Below, in pieces: positions 1-8,389 of a stretch of 27,915 nucleotides of DNA (positions within the stretch are counted from its first letter, which is position 1; each line of letters starts with the position of its first letter). The notes under the pieces are model-generated. The model had not been told where the DNA came from, ran no database searches, and saw nothing but the letters and a program-made list of their open reading frames with translations. A program made the translations under genes and the position numbers. The stretch is taken from assembly GCA_947174225.1 (NCBI GenBank), contig CAMWIF010000002.1:1-27915 (forward strand). The letters run 5' to 3'. Source of the DNA: an uncultured Porphyromonadaceae bacterium (lineage in GTDB: Bacteria > Bacteroidota > Bacteroidia > Bacteroidales > Muribaculaceae).

Positions 1-19
1 TAGGTAATCGCCCCCTTAG

Positions 20-57
20 AAAGAGCCGGATCATTTGACCCGGCTCTTCTTTTTTTA
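20..57 (+). terminator. Intrinsic terminator of a gene left of the window
   Basis: A perfect 9-bp stem (AAGAGCCGG at 21-29, CCGGCTCTT at 40-48) encloses a 10-nt loop and is followed by a T-rich tract at 50-56. It presumably ends a + strand gene lying before position 1. The first 20 bases are too few to identify that gene. Confidence 0.85.
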
Positions 58-74
58 TCCCTATTCATTATTTT

Positions 75-105
75 TTTGTTTTTTCGTGGAATTTCATTAA
101 TTTTG
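75..105 (+). promoter_or_regulatory. Sigma-ABfr-type promoter of the RelA/SpoT gene
   Basis: TTTG at 75-78 is separated by 19 nt from TAATTTTG at 98-105. This matches the Bacteroidota -33 TTTG / -7 TAnnTTTG consensus. Transcription would start near 112, giving a leader of about 30 nt before the ATG at 144. Confidence 0.75.
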
Positions 106-143
106 CCAAAATCAGTTATGGTGCTGTATTAATATTTTTTGCT

Positions 144-2069
144 ATGGCGACAGATTCCACCCCTCAGACGAACTCTAACATTGTGACTAAGGATTCTAAA
201 GTTGATTATGCCCCTTTGATTGAGGCTAAAGCGCAGCATGTGTTTGATGTGATGGCTCCTCGAACCTCTGACGCCGATCTTATACGCCTTAAAGATGCTT
301 TCCTTTTGGCAAAGGAGGCACACGCACCTCAAGTGAGGAAGACCGGTGAGCCTTATATCTTTCATCCTATCGCTGTGGCTACAATTGCAGCAGAAGAATT
401 TTGCTTGGATGTGAATTCTGTAATTGCCGCTTTCCTGCACGATGTGGTAGAAGACACACCACACCCCATTGAGGAGCTTGCCACTCGCTTTGGCGATGAC
501 GTGGCTTATTTGGTGGATGTGCTTACAAAAAAAGAGAAGATAAATTATGCCCTGAGCAAGCAAGTGGATAATTTCCGTCAGATTCTTGACTCCATGCAGC
601 ACGACATACGTCCGATCCTTGTAAAACTCGCCGACCGACTTCACAATATGCGCACACTCTCGTCAATGCGTCCGGATAAGCAGATGAAGACGGCAGGGGA
701 AACAGATTACTTCTACGCACCTTTAGCGAATCGCCTTGGCATGTATTATGTTAAGACGGAATTGGAAAATCTTAGCTTGAAATTCCGTTGCCCCCATGAA
801 TTTGAAGAAATCTCATCGCTTATAGAGAAGGATAGGGAACAACAGAAGGAGAGACTCGAAAGATTCCGTCTTCAGATGGAAGCTACCCTTGCCGAAGCAG
901 GTATCAAAGCCACTGTGAAAGTGGAGTACCGTCAGCCCTACAGTGTCTGGCGCAAGATGAGAAAATATGGTGATGACTTCAATCATTTGAAATACCGTCA
1001 TTTTACCGACATAATATTCGACGCTCCTGAACGTGAGGATGAGAAAGCAATAGCCTTACGCATCTATTCTCTTCTTACCGACCGTTTCCGTGAGAAGCCG
1101 GGGGGCATATCCAATTATATTGATTCTCCAAAAGAGAACGGTTATCAGAGTTTTCACGTGAAGCTGCTTGCCGATTTCGGACGTTGGCAAGAGGTACACA
1201 TCAGTAGCCGCAGAATGGCTGAGAACTCACATATAGGTTACCGTGCCGACAGTTCCCATGATATAATAGGACGCTGGGTCGAGAAATTCCGTGGCGTGCT
1301 GCGCGACATAGGTACCCATGACTGCGGCATAGACTTTATGGAGCGTGTCACCGCCTCTTTCTATAATGACGACATCATGGTGTTTACTCCCAAAGGGAAA
1401 GAAATAATCCTTCCCCAGAAGTCGTCGCTTCTTGATTTTGCCTATGAGATTTCTGAGGAATTGGGCAACCACGCCAAATACGGACGTGTCAACGGTTTCC
1501 TTACGGCTATAACCGCACCGCTGAGAAGAGGCGACGTGGTGCAGATATTTACTGATGAGGCTACCCACCCTACGGCAGACCGTCTGGAACATGTAGTGAC
1601 CTATAAAGCCAAGAACGCAATACGTGAATACTTGGAGTCGGTGCCGGACCCGAAATTCCTGCGCTGTCCCCATTGCCATCCCATTCCCGGCGAGGAAGTG
1701 ATAGGTTTTAAAGGTGAGGATGGCAAATTGACAGTCCATAAGCGCGATTGTCAGGTGGTGATACGTCTTGCCTCGCAATTCGGCGACGATATAAAGAGTG
1801 TAGATTTCCAGCCAGACGAGACACTTTATCCAGTGACAGTGACCGTGAAGGCGGTGGACCGTTATCATCTCTTCTTAGACATTGTGGATTGCATCTCCAA
1901 CAAGCTGAATCTTAACATCGACTCCTACAATTCCACTACTGTAGATTCGATTGTGACAATACAGATAGCCTTTGGAATACATTCTTATCAGGAGCTTCAG
2001 AAAATTATGAGTCACATTTCAGGAATACCGGATGTTGACGAAGTAAGGGTGGGAGAGATGACCTTGTAA
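144..2069 (+). CDS. RelA/SpoT-family (p)ppGpp hydrolase/synthetase
   Basis: 641-residue cytosolic alarmone enzyme. Domains in order: an HD hydrolase domain (about 45-200) with H74, H99-D100 and D164 in the KLADRLHNMRTL motif; a RelA/SpoT synthetase domain (about 255-370) with YSVWRKM at 266-272, FTDI around D289, NGYQSFH at 332-338 and E350; a TGS domain (about 409-470); a Cys/His zinc-finger-like segment (C508, C511, H532, C536); and a C-terminal ACT domain (about 560-641). The hydrolase motifs are intact. The synthetase half is divergent: residues usually Arg around the nucleotide site and in the DIYAFR-type motif are replaced (E261, IIFDAP). It is shorter than the typical 700-plus residue Rel/SpoT. 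I read it as the second, SpoT-like homologue seen in Bacteroidales, perhaps mainly a hydrolase. It has its own promoter and appears monocistronic. Confidence 0.93.
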   Translation: MATDSTPQTNSNIVTKDSKVDYAPLIEAKAQHVFDVMAPRTSDADLIRLKDAFLLAKEAHAPQVRKTGEPYIFHPIAVATIAAEEFCLDVNSVIAAFLHDVVEDTPHPIEELATRFGDDVAYLVDVLTKKEKINYALSKQVDNFRQILDSMQHDIRPILVKLADRLHNMRTLSSMRPDKQMKTAGETDYFYAPLANRLGMYYVKTELENLSLKFRCPHEFEEISSLIEKDREQQKERLERFRLQMEATLAEAGIKATVKVEYRQPYSVWRKMRKYGDDFNHLKYRHFTDIIFDAPEREDEKAIALRIYSLLTDRFREKPGGISNYIDSPKENGYQSFHVKLLADFGRWQEVHISSRRMAENSHIGYRADSSHDIIGRWVEKFRGVLRDIGTHDCGIDFMERVTASFYNDDIMVFTPKGKEIILPQKSSLLDFAYEISEELGNHAKYGRVNGFLTAITAPLRRGDVVQIFTDEATHPTADRLEHVVTYKAKNAIREYLESVPDPKFLRCPHCHPIPGEEVIGFKGEDGKLTVHKRDCQVVIRLASQFGDDIKSVDFQPDETLYPVTVTVKAVDRYHLFLDIVDCISNKLNLNIDSYNSTTVDSIVTIQIAFGIHSYQELQKIMSHISGIPDVDEVRVGEMTL

Positions 2070-2098
2070 GATTTTTATAAAAAAAGCCTTCAGGAATG

Positions 2099-2128
2099 TT
2101 GGTGATTCAATAAAAATGCCTATATTTG
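2099..2128 (+). promoter_or_regulatory. Sigma-ABfr-type promoter of the TPR membrane protein gene
   Basis: TTG at 2099-2101, a 19-nt spacer, then TATATTTG at 2121-2128. The predicted start lies near 2135, about 55 nt before the GTG start codon at 2190. Confidence 0.7.
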
Positions 2129-2143
2129 CAGAATAGAATAAAA

Positions 2144-2162
2144 AAAGGTCATTTCGACCTTT
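2144..2162 (+). other. Small hairpin in the 5' leader
   Basis: AAAGGTC (2144-2150) pairs perfectly with GACCTTT (2156-2162) around a 5-nt loop. It falls a few nucleotides after the predicted transcription start and has no T tract. It is more likely a leader hairpin, for example a 5' stabiliser, than a terminator of the upstream gene. Confidence 0.45.
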
Positions 2163-2189
2163 AAACACAACTTAATGAACTAACAAATC

Positions 2190-3620
2190 GTGAAACGTCT
2201 GAAGCTTTTAATTCTTATAGCTGTAATGCTCCTTGGGTTTAGCCGGGAGGCAAATGCCGTTTCGTATCAGGCAGTGGCCGACAGCCTGATGGCACAGCTA
2301 AAATTCCAGAAGACGGCCGAAGACAGCCTGAAGATGCTCTACAACATCTTCGACGCTTCAGACCAGAGAAAAAAGATTCTCCCCGGCAGGATGGTGTTGG
2401 ACCTTGCCAAGCGCACCAATAATCAGCTTGCCTTAATTGACTTCATTCCGCAGGTCACTACCCTTGTGGTAAGAGATTCGCTGATGATGGAGGAGATGAT
2501 GAACTATACCAAGTCGATAGAGGATCCGGAACATGCCAAAACCGTGCGACTTTTTATCATGGTAAAAAAAGCAGCTGAAGAAGCAAACTATATTCCTGAT
2601 AGCGAATTGAGGGAGGTGCTTCTTAAGTATGCCCGTGATGAGATGACTCCGACAGGTGATTTCTACAAGGATATTCTTGATCTTTATCGTATGGTGATTT
2701 TCTTAGGTAATTCAAAGAGAGGGAATCTTTATCTGGAATATCTTACACGTCTTGAAGAGATGATTGCCAAGATTCCACTCGATTTCGGTTATCTGCTGAA
2801 TCTTTACTATACTACAGCTGCCAATTTTCATACGCGCACCGGCAATCACGCCAAAGCCGTGGAGATGGACAGAAAGATTCTGGAGGTCATTGGAAATCTT
2901 GAAAAGCGATACAGTGATATGGGGCGGCCGTATCGCGATTATAGCCGATATTATTATATATGCTATCGTAGAATGCTATGTAATTATCCTGCTCTCTCTC
3001 TCAATGAGATTAATGATCTTTATGCCAAATGCGCTTTTCTTGCGGAGAGCGATCCGGAGGTGGCAGCCGATTTCTACGGAGAGGGACGTCCTACCATTTA
3101 TCGCCTCATGGCTGTCAAAGATTACAAGGAAGCAGTGCCAAAAATAAAGAAAGCCCTACCGGTGGTAAAAGATAACGCGATGCGTCGCCGTCTGTTGGGA
3201 ATGTTGGTTCAGGCAGCTGATTCTGTACATGATAATGCCACCCTGCTCAGCGCTTTGAAGGAGTACAACAATATGCTTATGACCGCTATCGACGAACAGT
3301 CGGCTGAAGCATACAGTGAGCTGCAGATTCGCTATGACCTCAATCGTCTTAAAAGTGAGAAAGAACGTCTTGCTATGGAGAAGAAAGAAGCAGAGGTGGC
3401 TACCAACCAGCGTGTTATTTCTGTTGCATTAGCAGGTGTTCTGGTTCTTGTAGTGGTTTTGATGTTTCTATATCGGAGCAATTTCTCTCTCAAACGCCGT
3501 ATGCGTGACACTAGGGAAGAAAATGATCATCTTCATCAGACTATAGAGGAACTGCTCGGAGATTCGGCTCTTAAAGGCACACTCGATGTGCGTCGTGGCT
3601 CTCCACAAAAAAAGAAGTAG
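2190..3620 (+). CDS. TPR-like periplasmic sensor with one TM helix and short coiled coil, no kinase domain
   Basis: 476 residues from a GTG start; no in-frame ATG precedes the signal sequence. Residues 1-23 form a Sec signal peptide. Residues about 24-390 are alpha-helical and TPR-like without clear enzymatic motifs. A charged helix (about 370-405) leads into a single membrane helix at about 408-428. The last 48 residues are basic and coiled-coil-like (KRRMRDTREENDHLHQTIEE) and end in a Lys-rich tail. This is the sensor plus membrane layout of the Bacteroidales TPR histidine kinases, but translation stops where the kinase or DNA-binding domain would begin. The specific role is unknown. It has its own promoter and ends in a good terminator. 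Confidence 0.8.
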   Translation: MKRLKLLILIAVMLLGFSREANAVSYQAVADSLMAQLKFQKTAEDSLKMLYNIFDASDQRKKILPGRMVLDLAKRTNNQLALIDFIPQVTTLVVRDSLMMEEMMNYTKSIEDPEHAKTVRLFIMVKKAAEEANYIPDSELREVLLKYARDEMTPTGDFYKDILDLYRMVIFLGNSKRGNLYLEYLTRLEEMIAKIPLDFGYLLNLYYTTAANFHTRTGNHAKAVEMDRKILEVIGNLEKRYSDMGRPYRDYSRYYYICYRRMLCNYPALSLNEINDLYAKCAFLAESDPEVAADFYGEGRPTIYRLMAVKDYKEAVPKIKKALPVVKDNAMRRRLLGMLVQAADSVHDNATLLSALKEYNNMLMTAIDEQSAEAYSELQIRYDLNRLKSEKERLAMEKKEAEVATNQRVISVALAGVLVLVVVLMFLYRSNFSLKRRMRDTREENDHLHQTIEELLGDSALKGTLDVRRGSPQKKK

Positions 3621-3673
3621 CTGTAGGACTTCATCACAGTGATGGAAAATAGTAAAAATTGATATAAATTTGG

Positions 3674-3717
3674 AAGCGGGTTGTCAGGTTTTTAATGGCA
3701 ATCCGCTTTTTTTGTTT
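3674..3717 (+). terminator. Intrinsic terminator after the TPR gene
   Basis: A 10-bp stem with one G-U pair (AAGCGGGTTG at 3674-3683, CAATCCGCTT at 3699-3708) and 15-nt loop, followed by a T-rich tract to 3717. The tract also supplies the -33 element of the gltB promoter. Confidence 0.85.
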
Positions 3718-3745
3718 GTAGACTGATTAAAAATTAGTAACTTTG
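3715..3745 (+). promoter_or_regulatory. Sigma-ABfr-type promoter of gltB
   Basis: TTTG at 3715-3718, a 19-nt spacer and TAACTTTG at 3738-3745. The leader to the start at 3850 is about 98 nt, long for this window. It can form weak hairpins (CGATT/AATCG at 3762-3775; TTTGGG with CCCGAA around 3787-3819). No known riboswitch was recognised. Confidence 0.75.
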
Positions 3746-3849
3746 TCAAATAATTCAAATACCGATTATTAAATCGTGAGTAGTGATTTGGGTTTTTCCA
3801 TAGTTATGCAAGCCCGAATATTAAGGTTTCTACAGAAAAATAATGGACA

Positions 3850-6800
3850 ATGAAGTCAAGAGAAAATTATTGTTCCCACGAGGCAAAGGGTTTATATTCT
3901 TCTGCCTATGAACATGACGGCTGCGGAGTCGGCTTGGTGGTAAAGATTGACGGCAGTAAACATCACTCAATTGTTGACCAAGGTCTGTCGGTACTGGAGC
4001 ATATGGCTCACCGTGGAGCGGAGGGTGCCGATAATAAGACGGGTGACGGTGCGGGAATAATGGTGCAGATTCCTCACGAGTATATACTGCTTAACGGGAT
4101 TCCTGTCCCTGAAAAGGGAAGATACGGGGTTGGCATGGTGTTTATGCCCAAGGATGAGGATGACAGGAAGAGATTTGAGACAATCATTGACAAGGAGATA
4201 AAGGCGCAGGGTCTTTTTCTAATGCACACAAGGGATGTGCCGGTAGATTCATCTGTGCTCGGTCACGATGCCTTGATTACGGAGCCGGTGATAAAGCAGC
4301 TGTTCATTGTGGGCTGCGATAATCGAGAACGCCTTGAAGGCCTGCTATATGTCATCAGGAAGCGGATAGAGGAGGCGGTGCTTAATGATGATGACATCGT
4401 AGACAAGGACTCATGCTATGTGGTGAGCCTTTCCACGCGCACACTCATCTACAAAGGTATGCTCTCCTCGCTACAGCTGCGCAGTTATTTCAAAGACCTT
4501 CAAAGTCCATATTTTACCAGTGCCATAGCCTTGGTGCATTCACGTTTCTCCACCAACACTTTCCCGACGTGGCGTCTTGCCCAACCCTTCCGCTTGATAG
4601 GTCATAACGGTGAAATCAATACTATAAGGGGTAACCGTTTTTGGATGTCAACCCGGGAGGCTGTGATACAACCCGATAATCTTGGAAAGATGGAAAATAT
4701 CGGACAAGTAATACAGCCGGGTATGAGCGACAGCGCGTCGTTTGACAATGCTCTTGAGTTTTTTGTGCGTTCCGGTATGAGTTTGCCTCACGCTTTGGCT
4801 ATGCTTGTTCCTGAAAGCTGCAATGATCAGAATCCTTTGTCTCGCAGGTTGCTTGCCTTCTATGAATATCATTCAATTTTTATGGCTCCGTGGGATGGTC
4901 CGGCAGCCATAATCTTCTCTGACGGACGCTATGCAGGCGGTATGCTTGATCGCAACGGTTTGCGTCCGGCACGTGTGACCATCACCAAGAGCGGTGAGAT
5001 GATAGTAGCGTCAGAGACAGGGGTGTTGGAGATAGATCCTGCCGAGGTGGAATATAAGGGTCGCCTGAAACCGGGTAAAATACTTATGGTTGATACCGAA
5101 GAGGGGAAGATATTGATTGACCGCGACATTAAGAACGAACTTGCCAACGAGCATCCTTACCGCGAATGGATCGACCAGAACCGTATAGTGCTCAGCGATA
5201 TAAAGAGCGGGCGCAAGGTGAAGCACGAAGTGGCGGATATGGAGAGGATGATGGTGGCTTTCGGTTACGATGTGGAGGATATAGAACGTATCATAAAGCC
5301 TATGGCGTCCAATTCGCAGGAGCCTGTGACATCTATGGGTAACGATGCACCTCCTGCCATCCTCTCGAAAATGCCTCAGAGATTCTTCAATTATTTCCGT
5401 CAGCAGTTCGCACAGGTCACCAATCCTCCTATTGACCCTATACGTGAGGAGCTTGTTATGTCGCTCACAAGTTTTGTGGGTTCTGTAAGTAAGAATATAC
5501 TCCGTCCTTCGGCAGAACTGTGTAATGTGGTAAGAATGCCTTCGCCCATTGTGTCAGACAGCGAACTCGATATACTAAGGCATTTACAATATAAAGGCTT
5601 CAATACCATCACACTCTCGATGACTTTCGACGCCGAAGGGGGAGTAAGGGCTATGGAGACAGCTATAGAGCATCTGTGTTCGGAAGCTGAGAATGCCGTT
5701 GACAAGGGGTACAATTATATGGTACTTTCCGATCGCGGTGTCAACGCCAAACACGCTGCGATACCGTCGCTTTTAGCACTTTCAGCTGTCCATCATCATC
5801 TTGTGGCACGCTGTAAACGTTCACAGATAGCTATCATTGTGGAGTCGGGCGAAGTGTGTGAGGTAATGCACGTGGCTTTGCTTATGGGCTTCGGTGCGAG
5901 TGCTGTGAATCCGTATATGGCATTTGCCATTCTCCAGGACCTGGTGAACCGTAAGGAGCTGCAACTTGATTATGAGGGGGCAGAACAACATTATATAAAG
6001 GCTGTCAATAAGGGTATTCTGAAGATAATGTCTAAGATGGGCATCAGCACTATCCGTAGTTATAGAGGGTGCGCCCTATTTGAGGCGTTGGGTGTTAATT
6101 CACGTCTTCTTAACCGCTATATGGGTGGTGCCCCTTCGCCAATTGAGGGTATCGGAATAGATAAAGTGACCGAGGATGTGCTGCACAATCATAAACTTGC
6201 GTTTTCAGAGGAGAAAGCGAGTCTCATAGATTTCGGCAACTACAGCTACCGGAAGAATGGTGAGCTTCACGCTTGGAATCCCCCTGTGGTTCGCACTCTT
6301 CAGGCTGCCACTTCCACAGGCGACTACGAGAAATTCAGAGAATTTGTAGCTTTGGTGGAGGATAAGCCGGAACCGATTTTCTTGCGTGACATAATCACTG
6401 TTGAGAGTGACCAAGAGCCTATACCGCTTGAAGAGGTGGAAAGTGAAGAAAGCCTTATGCGTCGCTTCTGCACAGAGGCAATGTCGTTCGGTGCGATCAG
6501 CAAGGAGGCTCACGAGGCACTTGCCATAGCAATGAATAAAATCGGAGGTATGAGCAACACGGGCGAGGGTGGTGAAGATCCGGAGCGTAACAAGGTACGT
6601 GAGGATGGCACGTGGGCATGTAGCAGTGTTAAGCAGGTGGCATCAGGACGTTTCGGTGTGGATGCCGAATATCTCGTGAACGCCGATGAGATACAGATAA
6701 AGGTGGCTCAAGGCGCGAAACCCGGAGAGGGTGGCCAGTTACCGGGCTTCAAAGTAGATGAGGTAATTGCACGTACACGTCGGTCACTTCCCGGTATAAC

Positions 6801-8325
6801 CCTCATCTCACCTCCACCGCATCACGATATATATTCAATAGAAGACCTTGCCCAGCTTATTTTCGACCTGAAGAATATAAATCCTGAGGCTCAGATAAGT
6901 GTTAAGCTCGTGGCTGAGAGCGGGGTAGGTACCATAGCTGCCGGTGTGGCAAAAGCGAAGGCTGACAAGATACTCATAAGCGGTTGTGACGGCGGCACAG
7001 GAGCAAGTCCTGCAAGCTCGATGAAGCACGCCGGAGTGCCTGCTGAGATTGGTCTTGCAGAGATTCAGCAGACCCTCGTGATGAATAATCTGCGTGGCAA
7101 GGTGCGTATTCAGGTCGATGGGCAGATGAAAAGTCCGCACGATGTGATAATAACAGCTCTTTTAGGTGCTGAGGAATACGGTTTCGGTACTGCCGCCTTG
7201 GTGGTGCTCGGATGTTGTATGATTCGCAAATGCCACACCAATACCTGTCCTAAAGGTGTGGCTACACAGAATCCGGAGTTGCGTAAGAAATTTATAGGGC
7301 GCTACGAGTGGCTTATAAATTATTTCCGCTTTATGGCGCGAGAGATACGTGAGCGTCTTGCCAATATGGGCTATAGGAGGCTCGAAGATATTGTAGGTAG
7401 GGCTGACCTGTTGAGGAAAAAACCTGTTGATCCGGAGTCGAAGGCGGCTAAGATTGATTTCTCACGCCTTTTCTATATGCCTGACTCTGTGGGTGAGCAT
7501 CCGATACATTTTGTGGAGGAGCAAGACCATAAACTCAAAGGGGTGAAAGACGGTGCGTTGCTCCAGCTCATCAGTAATGCTATAGATGCCAAGCAGCCTA
7601 TAGCATTAGGTATGCCTATTGTCAACACTGACCGTTCCGTCGGATCTATGTTGAGCGGATACATAACCAAACGGTTCGGCGGTGAGGGTCTTGCCGACAA
7701 CAGTATTAAGTTGACTTTTGCAGGTTCGGCAGGACAGAGCTTCGGTGCTTTCCTCTGTAAAGGAGTGACCCTCAAACTTGAAGGTGATGCCAACGATTAT
7801 CTTGGCAAGGGACTGTCAGGAGGTCGTATTATAGTGGTGCCTTCACGAGATGCTACGTTTGAGGCTGAACGCAACACTATAGCTGGTAATACTCTTCTCT
7901 ATGGAGCCACTGCCGGAGAGCTATATGTCAACGGTAGAGTAGGAGAGCGTTTCGCCGTGCGCAATAGCGGTGCGTTGACAGTGGTGGAAGGTGTAGGTGA
8001 CCATGGATGCGAATATATGACCGGAGGGCGTGTTGTGGTGCTAGGAAAAGTGGGTCAGAACTTCGCTGCCGGTATGAGCGGCGGTGTGGCCTATATATGG
8101 AATGTGCAAGGAAATGTCGATAACTATATCAATATGGATATGGTTGAGCTTACCCTTATTCGCGACGACGAGGAGAAAGCGGAGCTTCGTGACCTTGTGG
8201 AGCGTCACTACAAACATACCCACAGTGCCCTTGCAAAGCGTATGCTTGAGAATTGGGAGGCATATCTGCCGCAGTTCCTTAAAGTGACTCCGGTAGAATA
8301 TAAGCATATCGCCCTTAGCAAATGA
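3850..8325 (+). CDS. gltB: Glutamate synthase large (alpha) subunit
   Basis: 1491 residues, close to the usual size. It makes glutamate from glutamine and 2-oxoglutarate in ammonia assimilation. Residue C25, in HDGCGVG, should be the N-terminal nucleophile of the class II glutaminase domain (about 25-430) after removal of a 24-residue propeptide. A central domain (about 480-760) and FMN/synthase domain (about 820-1190) follow, with GEGGEDPERN, AKPGEGGQLPG and SPPPHHDIYS. The 3Fe-4S cysteines are C1122, C1128 and C1133 (C-x5-C-x4-C, followed by PKGVATQ). The C-terminal glycine-rich beta-helix covers about 1240-1450. No gltD small subunit lies next to it; purT follows 64 bp later. The electron donor is therefore open: a distant GltD or ferredoxin. 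An out-of-frame ATG at 3843 opens a 22-residue ORF overlapping this start. Confidence 0.97.
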   Translation: MKSRENYCSHEAKGLYSSAYEHDGCGVGLVVKIDGSKHHSIVDQGLSVLEHMAHRGAEGADNKTGDGAGIMVQIPHEYILLNGIPVPEKGRYGVGMVFMPKDEDDRKRFETIIDKEIKAQGLFLMHTRDVPVDSSVLGHDALITEPVIKQLFIVGCDNRERLEGLLYVIRKRIEEAVLNDDDIVDKDSCYVVSLSTRTLIYKGMLSSLQLRSYFKDLQSPYFTSAIALVHSRFSTNTFPTWRLAQPFRLIGHNGEINTIRGNRFWMSTREAVIQPDNLGKMENIGQVIQPGMSDSASFDNALEFFVRSGMSLPHALAMLVPESCNDQNPLSRRLLAFYEYHSIFMAPWDGPAAIIFSDGRYAGGMLDRNGLRPARVTITKSGEMIVASETGVLEIDPAEVEYKGRLKPGKILMVDTEEGKILIDRDIKNELANEHPYREWIDQNRIVLSDIKSGRKVKHEVADMERMMVAFGYDVEDIERIIKPMASNSQEPVTSMGNDAPPAILSKMPQRFFNYFRQQFAQVTNPPIDPIREELVMSLTSFVGSVSKNILRPSAELCNVVRMPSPIVSDSELDILRHLQYKGFNTITLSMTFDAEGGVRAMETAIEHLCSEAENAVDKGYNYMVLSDRGVNAKHAAIPSLLALSAVHHHLVARCKRSQIAIIVESGEVCEVMHVALLMGFGASAVNPYMAFAILQDLVNRKELQLDYEGAEQHYIKAVNKGILKIMSKMGISTIRSYRGCALFEALGVNSRLLNRYMGGAPSPIEGIGIDKVTEDVLHNHKLAFSEEKASLIDFGNYSYRKNGELHAWNPPVVRTLQAATSTGDYEKFREFVALVEDKPEPIFLRDIITVESDQEPIPLEEVESEESLMRRFCTEAMSFGAISKEAHEALAIAMNKIGGMSNTGEGGEDPERNKVREDGTWACSSVKQVASGRFGVDAEYLVNADEIQIKVAQGAKPGEGGQLPGFKVDEVIARTRRSLPGITLISPPPHHDIYSIEDLAQLIFDLKNINPEAQISVKLVAESGVGTIAAGVAKAKADKILISGCDGGTGASPASSMKHAGVPAEIGLAEIQQTLVMNNLRGKVRIQVDGQMKSPHDVIITALLGAEEYGFGTAALVVLGCCMIRKCHTNTCPKGVATQNPELRKKFIGRYEWLINYFRFMAREIRERLANMGYRRLEDIVGRADLLRKKPVDPESKAAKIDFSRLFYMPDSVGEHPIHFVEEQDHKLKGVKDGALLQLISNAIDAKQPIALGMPIVNTDRSVGSMLSGYITKRFGGEGLADNSIKLTFAGSAGQSFGAFLCKGVTLKLEGDANDYLGKGLSGGRIIVVPSRDATFEAERNTIAGNTLLYGATAGELYVNGRVGERFAVRNSGALTVVEGVGDHGCEYMTGGRVVVLGKVGQNFAAGMSGGVAYIWNVQGNVDNYINMDMVELTLIRDDEEKAELRDLVERHYKHTHSALAKRMLENWEAYLPQFLKVTPVEYKHIALSK

Positions 8326-8358
8326 TGGACGGCGAGCGGTTACTTGAAATATTTTTAG

Positions 8359-8366
8359 TAATTTTG
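8359..8366 (+). promoter_or_regulatory. Probable -7 element before purT
   Basis: TAATTTTG fits TAnnTTTG exactly. No good TTTG lies 19-21 nt upstream, since TTG at 8344-8346 is too close. The start codon at 8390 would then have a leader of only about 18 nt. Confidence 0.5.
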
Positions 8367-8389
8367 CATCATAAAATCAATTGAAATAT

